A stretch of 64,000 bases of DNA from Trinickia fusca. GTDB lineage: Bacteria > Pseudomonadota > Gammaproteobacteria > Burkholderiales > Burkholderiaceae. Location: assembly GCF_003628145.1 (NCBI RefSeq), contig NZ_RBZV01000012.1, positions 1 to 64,000 on the forward strand, given 5' to 3'. Every line of letters begins with the position of its first letter. Positions within the stretch are counted from its first letter, which is position 1. Position numbers and translations under genes: made by a program. The notes beneath the pieces were generated by a model. It did no database searches and was not told the origin of the DNA. It saw only the letters and a program-made list of their open reading frames with translations. Below, one piece after another: positions 1-8,189 of the stretch.

Positions 1-127
1 CGCGTTGAAATATCGTTCGCCACGAGCGTTCCGACGTGCGATGGATTCAGCAACCTTAGTGTGATGCTGTGTCCGGGATTACAGGGTCAACTCCACCATA
101 TAACCAAGTTAGACGCCAAGGAACATC

Positions 128-604
128 ATGACAGTTAGGCGCATGGACAACGTCGGCATCGTCGTGGAAGACATTGATGCCGCCATTGAGTTCTTCACCG
201 AACTCGGTCTCGATCTCGAAGGGCGTGCCCCAGTTGAAGGAGCCTGGGCAGACGGCGTCACGGGATTGCGCGGCATGCGCGTCGAGATTGCCATGATGCG
301 TACGCCGGACGGTCACAGCCGGCTCGAGTTGTCCCGCTTCCTCGCGCCGCCAGTGGTCGCCGATCACCGCATCGCCCCAGTGAACGCTCTCGGTTACCTA
401 CGCGTCATGTTCACCGTGGAGGACATCGACAATACGCTCGCCCGGCTCGGCAAATGCGGCGCGAAGCTCATCGGCGAAGTGGTCCAGTACGAAAACATGT
501 ATCGGCTCTGCTACATCCGGGGTCCCGAAGGAATTCTCATCGGGCTCGCCCAACAGCTCGGGCGGCATGTTTCCCGAGAGAACCCCATAGAAGATGGCGT
601 CTAG
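128..604 (+). CDS. VOC (glyoxalase/bleomycin-resistance fold) family protein
   Basis: A 158-residue cytoplasmic protein with the paired beta-alpha-beta-beta-beta modules of the vicinal oxygen chelate superfamily. The first module begins MDNVGIVVEDIDAAIEFF near residue 6 and the second begins YLRVMFTVEDIDNTLARL near residue 86. The family covers glyoxalases, ring-cleavage dioxygenases and drug-binding proteins, and the substrate cannot be told from sequence. The ATG is preceded by AAGGA at a spacing of 5, which supports this start. It stands alone: the next gene is on the other strand more than 300 bases away, across an IS-like remnant. Family assignment is secure; function is open. Confidence 0.85.
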   Translation: MTVRRMDNVGIVVEDIDAAIEFFTELGLDLEGRAPVEGAWADGVTGLRGMRVEIAMMRTPDGHSRLELSRFLAPPVVADHRIAPVNALGYLRVMFTVEDIDNTLARLGKCGAKLIGEVVQYENMYRLCYIRGPEGILIGLAQQLGRHVSRENPIEDGV

Positions 605-668
605 TCCGGCAGTTGAGTGTCTGCTTACACGTAGCCCACCTTGGCGGGGGCAAATTCCGCTTTGGGTC

Positions 669-808
669 GAGGCTGTGTGAAAACGCGAAACTACTCGGTT
701 TTCAGATGTCGCTTTACCCTTCCCGGGCCGCTGCTAAGCCAATACACGGCGATCTGAACGGTTGAATTTTTCGACTCGAGCGTTCGGCGTGCGTTTTCAC
801 ACGGCCTC
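669..808. repeat. IS/MITE-like remnant bounded by 18-bp inverted repeats
   Basis: The stretch between the VOC gene and the araC-type gene has no convincing gene. An 18-base sequence at 669-686 (GAGGCTGTGTGAAAACGC) recurs inverted at 791-808 with 17 of 18 bases matching. The 140-bp segment between the ends is too short to encode a transposase. This looks like a non-autonomous element or the collapsed ends of an insertion sequence. The family is not identified. Confidence 0.5.
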
Positions 809-847
809 GGTCGAGAGAGGCCAGTTGCGTGCGGCTACTCTCGGCCA
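809..847 (+). repeat. Intergenic hairpin repeat, copy 1
   Basis: A 39-base element that recurs almost identically at 5160-5198, with one base changed (CGGCTA versus CGACTA). Its ends pair as GGTCGAGAG with CTCTCGGCC, a 9-bp stem including one G-T pair, around a 20-nt loop. It abuts the right end of the inverted-repeat remnant. It is likely a dispersed REP-like element; its role is unknown. Confidence 0.6.
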
Positions 848-944
848 TAACAGACCTGCGTGATGATCCTGTGAGAGCCTGCTCCTAGATGTTCAACGAA
901 CGTTGGTTGTTCAAAACGCGTGCAACGGAAGAAGCGTGCGAGGC

Positions 945-1913
945 TCAATGCGACGAGACATACGTGGTATCGGCGAACGCCGGTACGGCGAAGTTTTCGC
1001 GCATGCGCTTAGTCTCTGCCGCTGGCGTCAAGCCGAAGAGGCGCTTGAACTCCCGGCTGAACTGAGAAGGACTCGTGTAGCCCACGGCGTGACTCGCGGC
1101 CTCCGCGGTCAGGTCCTGGCGCACCATCAACAGGCGAGCCTGATGTAGACGCGTCGACTTGACGTACTGCATGGGCGATACCTGCGTGATCGCCTTGAAG
1201 TGGCTGTGGAAGCTAGGGACGCTCATGCCCGCCTCCTGAGCAAGCTGCGTCACGTCGAGCGACTGCGCATAGCTGGCGTGGATGAGGCGCAGAGATTTGC
1301 CTATTCGGCCGAACTGTCCGCGCATCGCCAGGGCCTCTTTCATCGAGTGTCCCTGTGCGCCAGTGAGCACACGGAAGTACAGTTCGCGCAGCAGGCCTTG
1401 GCCCAATACGGCTGCTTCGAGTGGCCGGTGCATCGCCTCTAGAAAGCGCAAGACGGACGACTGCATTGCGTCGTCCATCGGCGTCGACATCATGCTCTGA
1501 GGCGCCTGCACGCTTTCCGTCACGCCTTCGCGATCAATCTGCGCCGCAAGTTCGGCGGCCATAGCGAAATCCAGATGTAGGTACAGCGCAAGCAGCGGGC
1601 GCTCCGGCGTTGCGTCAGTTTCCATCGTGAATGGGACGGGCACGGACACGGCGAGGTAGTGATGCTCATCGTAGAGATAGAGCTGGTCGCCGAAGTAACC
1701 TCGCTTGCGGCCCTGGCAAACGATCACAATGCCGGGATCGTATAGAACCGGCGTGCGCGACAGCGCCCGGTTCGAACGCAGGACGCGGACGCTCGGCAGC
1801 GCCGTCAGGTTGTAGCCTTCGTCGGGCGCCAACGCGCGCAGCAGGGTAACGATGTGGTTCTGCCTTCCACGGGAAAGTTCAGGCTGCTCAGTGGAGGCGG
1901 GTTTTGCTTTCAT
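945..1913 (-). CDS. AraC-family transcriptional regulator
   Basis: A 322-residue regulator with an N-terminal AraC_N-type sensing domain (about residues 20-180, including a cupin-like stretch around VLYDPGIVIVCQGRKRGYFG) and a C-terminal double helix-turn-helix (about 205-305, with the typical VGYTSPSQFSREFKRLFG second helix pair). The ATG at 1913 is preferred over an in-frame TTG at 1925. It is divergent from the SDR gene with about 95 bases between, an arrangement usual for a regulator and its target oxidoreductase, for example YqhC-like regulators. The inducer is unknown. The product acts as a DNA-binding cytoplasmic protein. Confidence 0.88.
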   Translation of the reverse strand: MKAKPASTEQPELSRGRQNHIVTLLRALAPDEGYNLTALPSVRVLRSNRALSRTPVLYDPGIVIVCQGRKRGYFGDQLYLYDEHHYLAVSVPVPFTMETDATPERPLLALYLHLDFAMAAELAAQIDREGVTESVQAPQSMMSTPMDDAMQSSVLRFLEAMHRPLEAAVLGQGLLRELYFRVLTGAQGHSMKEALAMRGQFGRIGKSLRLIHASYAQSLDVTQLAQEAGMSVPSFHSHFKAITQVSPMQYVKSTRLHQARLLMVRQDLTAEAASHAVGYTSPSQFSREFKRLFGLTPAAETKRMRENFAVPAFADTTYVSSH

Positions 1914-2008
1914 AGTTTTGTGCAAGAAAATTAGCGAAACCAGCCTATCTTGGCCTCGATCGCGAGATTAGCATGCACTTTTCATTCGACATTAGGAAGA
2001 GTGCTTCA

Positions 2009-2842
2009 ATGGCATCCAGCAAAACTCTGCTCATCACTGGCGTCAGCAGCGGCTTTGGCCGTGCCCTTGCACAAGAGGCGCTCGCGGTGGGGCACAAGGT
2101 TGTCGGTACGGTGAGAAGTGCGCAGGCTAAGCGCGATTTCGAGTCGCTCTCCGCGAGCAGCGCGTTTGGATGGGTTCTTGACGTGACCGATTTCGGCGCC
2201 ATCGATGGCGTCGTGTCGGAAATCGAGACGAGCGTGGGTCCCATCGATGTGTTGGTCAACAATGCCGGCTACGGTCACGAAGGCATCATCGAAGAATCGC
2301 CTCTGTCGGAGATGCGTCGCCAGTTCGATGTGAATGTCTTCGGCGCGGTCGCCATGATGAAAGCCGTCTTGCCCCGAATGCGTAAGCGTCGACGCGGCCA
2401 CATTCTGAATATCACGTCGATGGGCGGTCACATCACCATGCCAGGAATCGCTTACTACTGCGGAAGCAAGTTCGCGCTTGAAGGCATCTCCGAAGCCCTT
2501 TCCAAAGAGGTCAAGCCTTTTGGTATCGCCGTGACAGCCGTGGCGCCCGGTTCCTTCCGCACTGATTGGGCGGGCCGCTCAATGACGCGGACGCCCCGGT
2601 CGATCCCGGATTACGACGAAATCTTTGACCCCGTCCGCAAAGCGCGCGAAGAAAAAAGCGGCAAGCAACTCGGAGATCCTAGGAAAGCAGCACGCGCGAT
2701 GCTTGCGGCTATTGCTGCAGACAGCCCGCCCGTTCATCTTTTACTGGGCAGCGATGCACTTGGGCTGGTGCGAGGCAAGTTGTCGGCGCTCGAAGAAGAG
2801 ATCCGGGCGTGGGAGACTGTCACGGTCTCGACGGATGGCTGA
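2009..2842 (+). CDS. Short-chain dehydrogenase/reductase (SDR)
   Basis: A 277-residue classical SDR. The NAD(P)-binding TGVSSGFG motif lies near residue 9, NNAG near 88, and the catalytic Ser followed by YYCGSK (YxxxK) near 150. The length is typical of the family. I place the start at the internal ATG (MASSKTLLITG) because an AGGAAGAG stretch precedes it, rather than at the ATG 36 bases upstream. It is divergently transcribed from the AraC regulator, which probably controls it. It probably oxidises or reduces an alcohol or ketone; the substrate is not inferable. Confidence 0.9.
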   Translation: MASSKTLLITGVSSGFGRALAQEALAVGHKVVGTVRSAQAKRDFESLSASSAFGWVLDVTDFGAIDGVVSEIETSVGPIDVLVNNAGYGHEGIIEESPLSEMRRQFDVNVFGAVAMMKAVLPRMRKRRRGHILNITSMGGHITMPGIAYYCGSKFALEGISEALSKEVKPFGIAVTAVAPGSFRTDWAGRSMTRTPRSIPDYDEIFDPVRKAREEKSGKQLGDPRKAARAMLAAIAADSPPVHLLLGSDALGLVRGKLSALEEEIRAWETVTVSTDG

Positions 2843-2972
2843 ACGCGAGTCTTGACGGTCTGAGCACCATGAAGCGCGCCGGCGGTGTCGCCCTATGGCT
2901 TCGGAAGCGCTTCGAGCGCCTCCGTTGCCTGATCTCAATTACGCCACGTCCGTGGCCCGATGACGAGTTTCT

Positions 2973-3839
2973 TTATTCCGAGTCGAGCGTGTGACTGCCG
3001 ACATTGAATTTCGGCTCCCGTGAGGTGTTTTCGAAGCCACCGTGTACATGGTTTGCCACGCTGTTATTGATTGCAGCGACCCGCCGCGTCAACCGCGGGT
3101 GGGTCCGGAAGATTTCAGTGAGGAAACCGAAGATGGGCGGCACCATCTTTTCTTGAGCCATAAACGCGTCGGAATCCATCGATGCATTCAGGCGTCGGCA
3201 GCCGCAACCCAGCATCTGCAACGCGCCGCGCGACGCGTGCGTGTCCTTTGATAGATAGGCGCCAATGCTGTCGCAGGTGTATTCCCGCGAACGCGAGTAA
3301 GCCTTGCCGAGAAATGGGACGACGTGCGCCGGGAGCTTGAGCCCGTTGAGCCACGGGTTCAAGTGTCCCGCTGCATGATGGCCCAGCTCGTGACCAATCA
3401 CGAAACGCACTTGGGCATCGCTATTCGCTTCGACGAGTGCACTGGTCAGGAAGATATAGCGGCCGCCGAGCAGGCGCCGCGCAAAGGCGTTAAAAATGCC
3501 GTTTGAATTGTAGATGAAGGTTTTCGGCGGTTCGGACAGGCCGACCTCCCGCGACGCGTCGACGACCATCGCGTGGAGCTGCGGGAACTGTTCGTTGCTG
3601 AGCAGCACCATGTTACCGAATGCGGATGCGCGATAGGCGGCGGACGCCAGCCAGTAGAAGATCACGGCCGCGATACCATATCCCACGTAGAGCTGGATGA
3701 AGTGGCCCGCCTTGGGATCATTCCAATATTTGTAGATTGCCTGCGCAATGGCGAGCCACAGAAGGACGCCAATCACGATCATGATCCAGTGATAGCGCTT
3801 TTCCCGCTTGTTTCTAAGCAGGTCGAATATATTCGCCAT
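2973..3839 (-). CDS. M48-family membrane zinc metalloprotease
   Basis: A 288-residue protein with two transmembrane segments near the N-terminus (about residues 18-37 and 48-68) followed by a zinc-protease domain with the HELGH motif at residues 150-154. That motif lies in a region typical of HtpX/M48 peptidases. The M48 family degrades membrane or misfolded envelope proteins. The start at 3839 (MANIFDLL) is chosen because a GGGGGA run precedes it at a good distance; an upstream in-frame codon would add an unlikely extension. It is convergent with the SDR gene and monocistronic. The exact role is unknown. Confidence 0.87.
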   Translation of the reverse strand: MANIFDLLRNKREKRYHWIMIVIGVLLWLAIAQAIYKYWNDPKAGHFIQLYVGYGIAAVIFYWLASAAYRASAFGNMVLLSNEQFPQLHAMVVDASREVGLSEPPKTFIYNSNGIFNAFARRLLGGRYIFLTSALVEANSDAQVRFVIGHELGHHAAGHLNPWLNGLKLPAHVVPFLGKAYSRSREYTCDSIGAYLSKDTHASRGALQMLGCGCRRLNASMDSDAFMAQEKMVPPIFGFLTEIFRTHPRLTRRVAAINNSVANHVHGGFENTSREPKFNVGSHTLDSE

Positions 3840-3971
3840 TCTGATTTCCCCCGCCCCCAAGTTGCTAACTGGTTTTCTTTTAGAGCGGCGTATCGAGCCG
3901 CAGTACGTATATAACGTGTTTCGAGATTACGCGCAAGCAGTTGAAGGTCGAGCGTGAGGTGTGAGTGACCG

Positions 3972-4739
3972 TCAGTTCAGCATCCCTTCCTCGGGACGCA
4001 ACGTCAAGACCCGTACGCCGTTTTGAGTCACGGCTACAGTGTGCTCGAATTGCGCGGACAGTTGGCCATCGCGTGTCACAACCGTCCAGCCATCCGCTTC
4101 AGTCCAGACGGCGGAGCGTCCCTGGTTGATCATCGGTTCGATTGTGAACACCATGCCCTCTCGCAACATCAAACCCGTTCGCGGCTTTCCCCAATGCAGC
4201 ACTTGAGGGTCCTCATGCATCTCCCGCCCGATGCCATGTCCGCAATATTCCCTTACGACCGAATAGCCGTTTCTCCGGGCGTGCTGCTCGATAGCATGGC
4301 CCACATCGCCAAGCCTAGCGCCGGGACGAACGGCCCTGATTCCCTTCCACATTGCCTCGTAAGTCACCTGCACGAGCCGTTTCGCCTGCAGCGACACCTC
4401 ACCGACGAGATATGTCTTGCTGGAATCGGCGATATAGCCATTCTTCTCCAACGTGATGTCGAAGTTGACGATGTCCCCGGCTAGCAGGATGCCCGTCGTG
4501 GAAGGGACGCCATGGCACACCACGTTGTTGCGCGAAGCGTTGAGCGCGTAGGCATACCCGTACTGCCCTTTGCTTGCCGGGCGTGCGTTGAACTCATTGA
4601 CGATGAGATCATCGACCAAATCGTTGACCTGCATCGTCGACATACCGATCAGGCTCAATTGGTCCAGATGGGCAAACACATCCGCCAGCAATTTGCCTGA
4701 CTCCGCCAGCAACGCGATTTCTTCTGGCCGCTTGGTCAT
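3972..4739 (-). CDS. map: Type I methionine aminopeptidase
   Basis: A 255-residue cytosolic metalloenzyme that removes N-terminal Met from nascent proteins. The usual metal ligands are visible: Asp in NFDIT, Asp in IADSSKTY, His in CGHGIG, Glu in TIEPM and Glu in QFEHTVAVT. The substrate-binding CHGVP motif is also present. Its ATG overlaps the stop of the ParD-like gene by 4 bases, so the two are translationally coupled. The location outside ribosomal-protein operons suggests a second, accessory copy rather than the housekeeping one. That is inference, since the rest of the genome is not visible. Confidence 0.93.
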   Translation of the reverse strand: MTKRPEEIALLAESGKLLADVFAHLDQLSLIGMSTMQVNDLVDDLIVNEFNARPASKGQYGYAYALNASRNNVVCHGVPSTTGILLAGDIVNFDITLEKNGYIADSSKTYLVGEVSLQAKRLVQVTYEAMWKGIRAVRPGARLGDVGHAIEQHARRNGYSVVREYCGHGIGREMHEDPQVLHWGKPRTGLMLREGMVFTIEPMINQGRSAVWTEADGWTVVTRDGQLSAQFEHTVAVTQNGVRVLTLRPEEGMLN

Positions 4740-4948
4740 GTCGAAGCTATCCCGACGGCTTGTGCTACCACGCCAGCGGCGCGCAGTTCCCGGGCAACGA
4801 TCTCATTGAAACTCATCGTCGGATTCATTTCGCACAACATGCCGACCTTGATCCAGAAGGCCGCTTGCGCGTTGATTGACCGGCACGATACAGCGCTTGC
4901 CTTTCGGATCTGATCGTGCAAATCGTCGTCGATATTCACAATGCCCAC
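4736..4948 (-). CDS. ParD-like (antitoxin-family) small protein
   Basis: A 70-residue protein beginning MGIVNIDDDLHDQIRKAS and containing CRSINAQAAFWIKVGML, which I recognise as the ParD_like family (PF11903) often found beside methionine aminopeptidases. I place the start at GTG 4948 because a GGAGG lies 5 bases upstream of it. Longer versions would run through the palindromic operators. It overlaps map by 4 bases. The family is annotated as antitoxin-like, yet no classical toxin is next to it. A ribbon-helix-helix DNA-binding autorepressor is a reasonable inference. Confidence 0.8.
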   Translation of the reverse strand: MGIVNIDDDLHDQIRKASAVSCRSINAQAAFWIKVGMLCEMNPTMSFNEIVARELRAAGVVAQAVGIAST

Positions 4949-4960
4949 GCGCCCCTCCAT

Positions 4961-4986
4961 ATATGAAACATATACGAATCGTATAT
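4961..4986 (-). promoter_or_regulatory. Palindromic operator pair upstream of the ParD-like/map operon
   Basis: Two perfect palindromes sit directly upstream of the GTG start: ATATGAAACATAT (4961-4973) and the 17-bp ATATACGAATCGTATAT (4970-4986). They are AT-rich against a GC-rich background and overlap the expected promoter. Such spacing fits binding by a ribbon-helix-helix autorepressor, presumably the ParD-like product. No binding data are available. Confidence 0.6.
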
Positions 4987-5159
4987 CGACATCAGATGAC
5001 CGTGCAAGCACTTTCTGTCATGAGAAATCACCGGCTTGCCGATATCGGCCACAAACGGTGGGTCGGCGCCTTCTGGTTGAGCGCTCACGAGTGGTTAGGG
5101 GCTTGCGTTGTTGAGTTGCAAGCAGACGCTCGCAACCATGCCGGATGACGCCCCCTTCG

Positions 5160-5198
5160 GGTCGAGAGAGGCCAGTTGCGTGCGACTACTCTCGGCCA
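5160..5198 (+). repeat. Intergenic hairpin repeat, copy 2
   Basis: Nearly identical to 809-847, with the same 9-bp stem and 20-nt loop. It lies in the roughly 500-base gap between the ParD-like operon and the Cache-protein gene. The rest of that gap (4990-5450) holds no ORF I can support. Confidence 0.6.
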
Positions 5199-5450
5199 GT
5201 TGTTGCCGTTCGCAAAAGATATGAAGCCGCCATTCCAACGGCCGATTCACCTCGATAGCGGTCCTTTCGATCAAGCCCAGGATCGACGCGATGGGCCAAA
5301 TCCGGAAATGGCCACCCCACGCCTTTTTATCAACTCGTCGGCGGGCACGAGTGGACTGGTCAATTGGGGCAATGTTTGGATATGATGACTTGTTGCCTGC
5401 GCACGTTGCATGACAATTGCAAATTGCTCGACGAGCAGGGAGGAATGTCC

Positions 5451-5912
5451 ATGTTTCGTAAACTCGTGATTGGCGCGCTAGGCGCCATGGCTGCCTTGTT
5501 CTCGGCCACGGCATTCGCGCAAGGTACTGCGGCGGACGCAAAGGCCATGCTTGAAAAAACGGTTGCGGCGATCAAAGCCGATAAGGCCAAGACGCTCGAC
5601 CAGATCAACAAGGGCGAAAACGGCTTCCTTGCTGGCGACCTCTATCCGTTCTGCTTCAATCTCAGCGACGGACGCCTCGTCGCGATCGGCAATCCCAACG
5701 TTAAGGGGTTGCTCGGCAAGGATGCGAGGACATTTAAGGACCCTACGGGCGACGTGTATGGCCCAAGGCTCTATGACGCGGCAAAAGAGGGCCAAGTCAA
5801 CGAGGTCAGCTACATGTCTCCCAAGGCCGGCGCTGACAAGACGTGGGTGCCGAAGGCGAGCTTCGTTACCGCGGTCGCCGGCCTGGGATGCGGCGTCGGT
5901 TACTACAAGTAG
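5451..5912 (+). CDS. Secreted single Cache-domain protein
   Basis: A 153-residue protein with a clear Sec signal peptide (MFRKLVIGALGAMAALFSAT, probable cleavage after AFA near residue 23) and a small Cache-like domain: the helix LEKTVAAIKADKAKTLDQIN, then FCFNLSDGRLVAIGNPNVKG, and a C-terminal TWVPKASFVTAVAGLGCGVG. The start at 5451 has GGAGG seven bases upstream; the ATG six bases earlier is too close to that site. Cache domains bind small ligands in the periplasm and usually sit in chemoreceptors or histidine kinases; this one is free-standing. The ligand is unknown. Confidence 0.8.
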   Translation: MFRKLVIGALGAMAALFSATAFAQGTAADAKAMLEKTVAAIKADKAKTLDQINKGENGFLAGDLYPFCFNLSDGRLVAIGNPNVKGLLGKDARTFKDPTGDVYGPRLYDAAKEGQVNEVSYMSPKAGADKTWVPKASFVTAVAGLGCGVGYYK

Positions 5913-6125
5913 TCCGACCCAACCAACCGTCATATGGGCGCCGAACGGCCGAACTCCGACGCCCACACAATGCTATTTTCTCGCGTGACCGGTCAGTTCT
6001 GATGCCCTTCACTCCGCATGTGCGGTTTGCCATCGAGGCTGGTCAGTTTTGATATCCGCGGCCGTCATTGGTTGTTTTTTCGTAGTCCGGTACTTTAATT
6101 TCCCTTTCGCCCCGCTTCTTCAGCC

Positions 6126-6578
6126 ATGACCATCGCTTTCGAATCCCCCGATCAACCAGACGTGATCGCCCTCGTCGCCGACCTGGACGCGTACCAAGAC
6201 ACCCTGTACCCGCCAGAGAGCAGGCATGCATTGGACCTCGCGTCGTTGAAGCAACCCGATGTCTTGTTTGCCGTTGCGCGGAACAGTGAGGGGCAGGCAA
6301 TCGGCTGCGGGGCGATAGTCCTCCGTCCTGAATTCGGCGAGCTCAAACGCATGTATGTCAGTCCTCGCGGCCGAGGGCAAGGCGTCGCCAGGAAACTGAT
6401 GGCTCTACTCGAGTCACGTGCAATAGCACTTGGCTGCAAGTTGCTCAAGCTCGAAACCGGACCGTACCAACATGAGGCGCTGGCTTTGTACGCCTCAGCC
6501 GGCTATGAGCGGCGCGGACCGTTTGGCGATTACACGAACGACCCGCTGAGCGTGTTCATGCAGAAACACATCGGGTGA
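6126..6578 (+). CDS. GNAT-family N-acetyltransferase
   Basis: A 150-residue cytosolic acetyltransferase. Motif A, which binds acetyl-CoA, is seen as RMYVSPRGRGQGVARKLMALL around residues 78-98, and the C-terminal LETGPYQHEALALYASAGY segment is typical. The family transfers acetyl groups to amines; the substrate is not predictable here. It is a monocistronic gene, convergent with the LysR gene. The 213 bases upstream show only a short duplicated GGTCAGTTYTGAT motif. Confidence 0.88.
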   Translation: MTIAFESPDQPDVIALVADLDAYQDTLYPPESRHALDLASLKQPDVLFAVARNSEGQAIGCGAIVLRPEFGELKRMYVSPRGRGQGVARKLMALLESRAIALGCKLLKLETGPYQHEALALYASAGYERRGPFGDYTNDPLSVFMQKHIG

Positions 6579-6591
6579 GACGTAGCGTCTC
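6577..6591 (+). terminator. Small hairpin overlapping the GNAT stop codon
   Basis: GAGACG-TAG-CGTCTC forms a perfect 6-bp stem directly at the end of the acetyltransferase gene. No U-tract follows, so a terminator role is only tentative. Confidence 0.3.
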
Positions 6592-6742
6592 CAGAGTGTC
6601 GTGTAAGGCAGATCATCGTCGGGCAGTGATCGGCCAGTTTCAGACTGGTCGGTGTCAGCGCTCGAATCGTCGACAATCGGTGTCGGAAACCCGTCATTGA
6701 GGATGGGGCAACTCCATCGAATTTCTTCTGCTCCGATGTTGA

Positions 6743-7609
6743 TCATTTTCGCCGGACTTCCTGCAGCAAATTTGCCAAAGCGCTGACCTTTGGCTGCGGA
6801 GAATCTTTGCGCCAGATCAGAAGAGTCCGGACGCTGCGGTATTCGCCTTTCAGTTTGTGCACTGACAGCCTGGCCCGTTCGGTATAGGTATCAAGAACCG
6901 CAGCGGGAATCAGCGCAACGCCCATACCTGCAACGCAGCAGCCTAGAATTGCGTGATACGAGCCGACCTCGACAATCCGCTGAGGGACCACACTGTCACG
7001 CGCGCACCATGCCTCCAATCGCTGACGATGCGGGCAATCCGGCTCGAAGGCCAGTAGCGTACCCGTGCGCAAATCGCGAGCTGACCGGATGGGCCGATGA
7101 TCCTGGGGGCCAATAATCACCAGGTCTTCGACATAGGCGAGCATGGTCTCCAGTCGCGTATCGGAAACCGGCTCGGCGACTAGCGCGGCGTCCAGTTCAC
7201 CCGCGAGAACTCGCGCGGTCAAAGGCCGAGGCGCGCCCGTTCGCAGTTCCACCGACAGACCAGGATAGCGCTCATGCATCTGGCCAAGTACTGATGGAAG
7301 GCGAATGGCTGCAGTGCTTTCCATTGCCCCCAGGTTAAGTACGCCACGCGGGACTTCATCGTGCATCGCTCCACGCGCTTCTTCGGCCAGCGCCAGCAGG
7401 CGGGTCGCATAGTCGAGCAGAACCTTGCCTTGTGGCGATAGCTGAAAACGCTTGCCCTCACGTATGAAGAGCGTCGCTCCGAGATCGCTTTCCAGTTGCT
7501 GAATTCGAGTAGTGATATTCGACGGCACTCTGTGCAGCAATGCGGCAGCACGAGTGATGCCACCCGTATGAGCGACAGCTTGAAATACACGCAGATCGGT
7601 CAGGTCCAT
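6743..7609 (-). CDS. LysR-family transcriptional regulator
   Basis: A 288-residue regulator with an N-terminal winged helix (residues 1-60: MDLTDLRVFQAVAHTGGITR, then AALLHRVPSNITTRIQQLE) and a periplasmic-binding-protein-like effector domain (about 90-288). Length and layout are standard for LTTRs. It is divergent from a small monooxygenase gene with 118 bases between, the usual arrangement for a regulator and its target. The co-inducer is unknown. Confidence 0.92.
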   Translation of the reverse strand: MDLTDLRVFQAVAHTGGITRAAALLHRVPSNITTRIQQLESDLGATLFIREGKRFQLSPQGKVLLDYATRLLALAEEARGAMHDEVPRGVLNLGAMESTAAIRLPSVLGQMHERYPGLSVELRTGAPRPLTARVLAGELDAALVAEPVSDTRLETMLAYVEDLVIIGPQDHRPIRSARDLRTGTLLAFEPDCPHRQRLEAWCARDSVVPQRIVEVGSYHAILGCCVAGMGVALIPAAVLDTYTERARLSVHKLKGEYRSVRTLLIWRKDSPQPKVSALANLLQEVRRK

Positions 7610-7727
7610 TTTCTTAAAATGAGAACAATATCTTCTTATATATTCATTTTACATGAAACATTGCTGAACTTAGACTCTGCCATGCCTGCTGCAATGTCGC
7701 ACGCGTGGCTTTGTGAAGGAATTGAAA

Positions 7728-8057
7728 ATGATCGTGACTGTCTTCAGGTCCAGGCTTAACGCTGACGCACAAGATGAATACAAACAGTGGGCGTCCCGGA
7801 TGAGCACGCTGGCCGCCGATGTACCTGGCTATATCTCACACAAGGGCTTCGTTGCCGAGGATGGCGAACGCGTGACCATCGTGGAGTTCGAATCTGAGGA
7901 GGGAATGCGTGCCTGGGCAAGACACCCGGAGCACGTGGAAGCGAAGAAGAAGGGGCGCAGCGTCTTTTTTACAGAATTCAGAGTGCAGGTCTGCCACGTC
8001 GTACGCGATACAGCCGACCATGGGTCGCGCACCGCGGGCGTGCGGACGATACTATGA
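7728..8057 (+). CDS. Antibiotic-biosynthesis-monooxygenase-like (ABM) small protein
   Basis: A 109-residue protein with a single dimeric alpha-beta barrel: MIVTVFRSRLNADAQDEYKQ, PGYISHKGFVAEDGERVTIV and EFESEEGMRAWARHPEHVEA are characteristic of ABM/YgiN-type quinone or polyketide monooxygenases. The start at 7728 has GAAGGA seven bases upstream. The C-terminal 25 residues extend beyond the usual fold. It is probably controlled by the divergent LysR regulator. The substrate is not inferable. Confidence 0.82.
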   Translation: MIVTVFRSRLNADAQDEYKQWASRMSTLAADVPGYISHKGFVAEDGERVTIVEFESEEGMRAWARHPEHVEAKKKGRSVFFTEFRVQVCHVVRDTADHGSRTAGVRTIL

Positions 8058-8189
8058 TTTGACGCGGCATACCCCAGTGCGCTGAATGTCCGTTGCCGAC
8101 AGAGGCGACGGGCCGTTGTGGGTCGATTAGAGCCAGCCAACCATCCATCCGCGCACTCACCGGATGAAGAGAAGTACCCCCCGCATACT

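Noticed and set aside
5980-6055. Two copies of GGTCAGTTYTGAT about 50 bases apart
   Set aside because: Too short to assign; possibly leftovers of an insertion sequence, with no gene or inverted ends.
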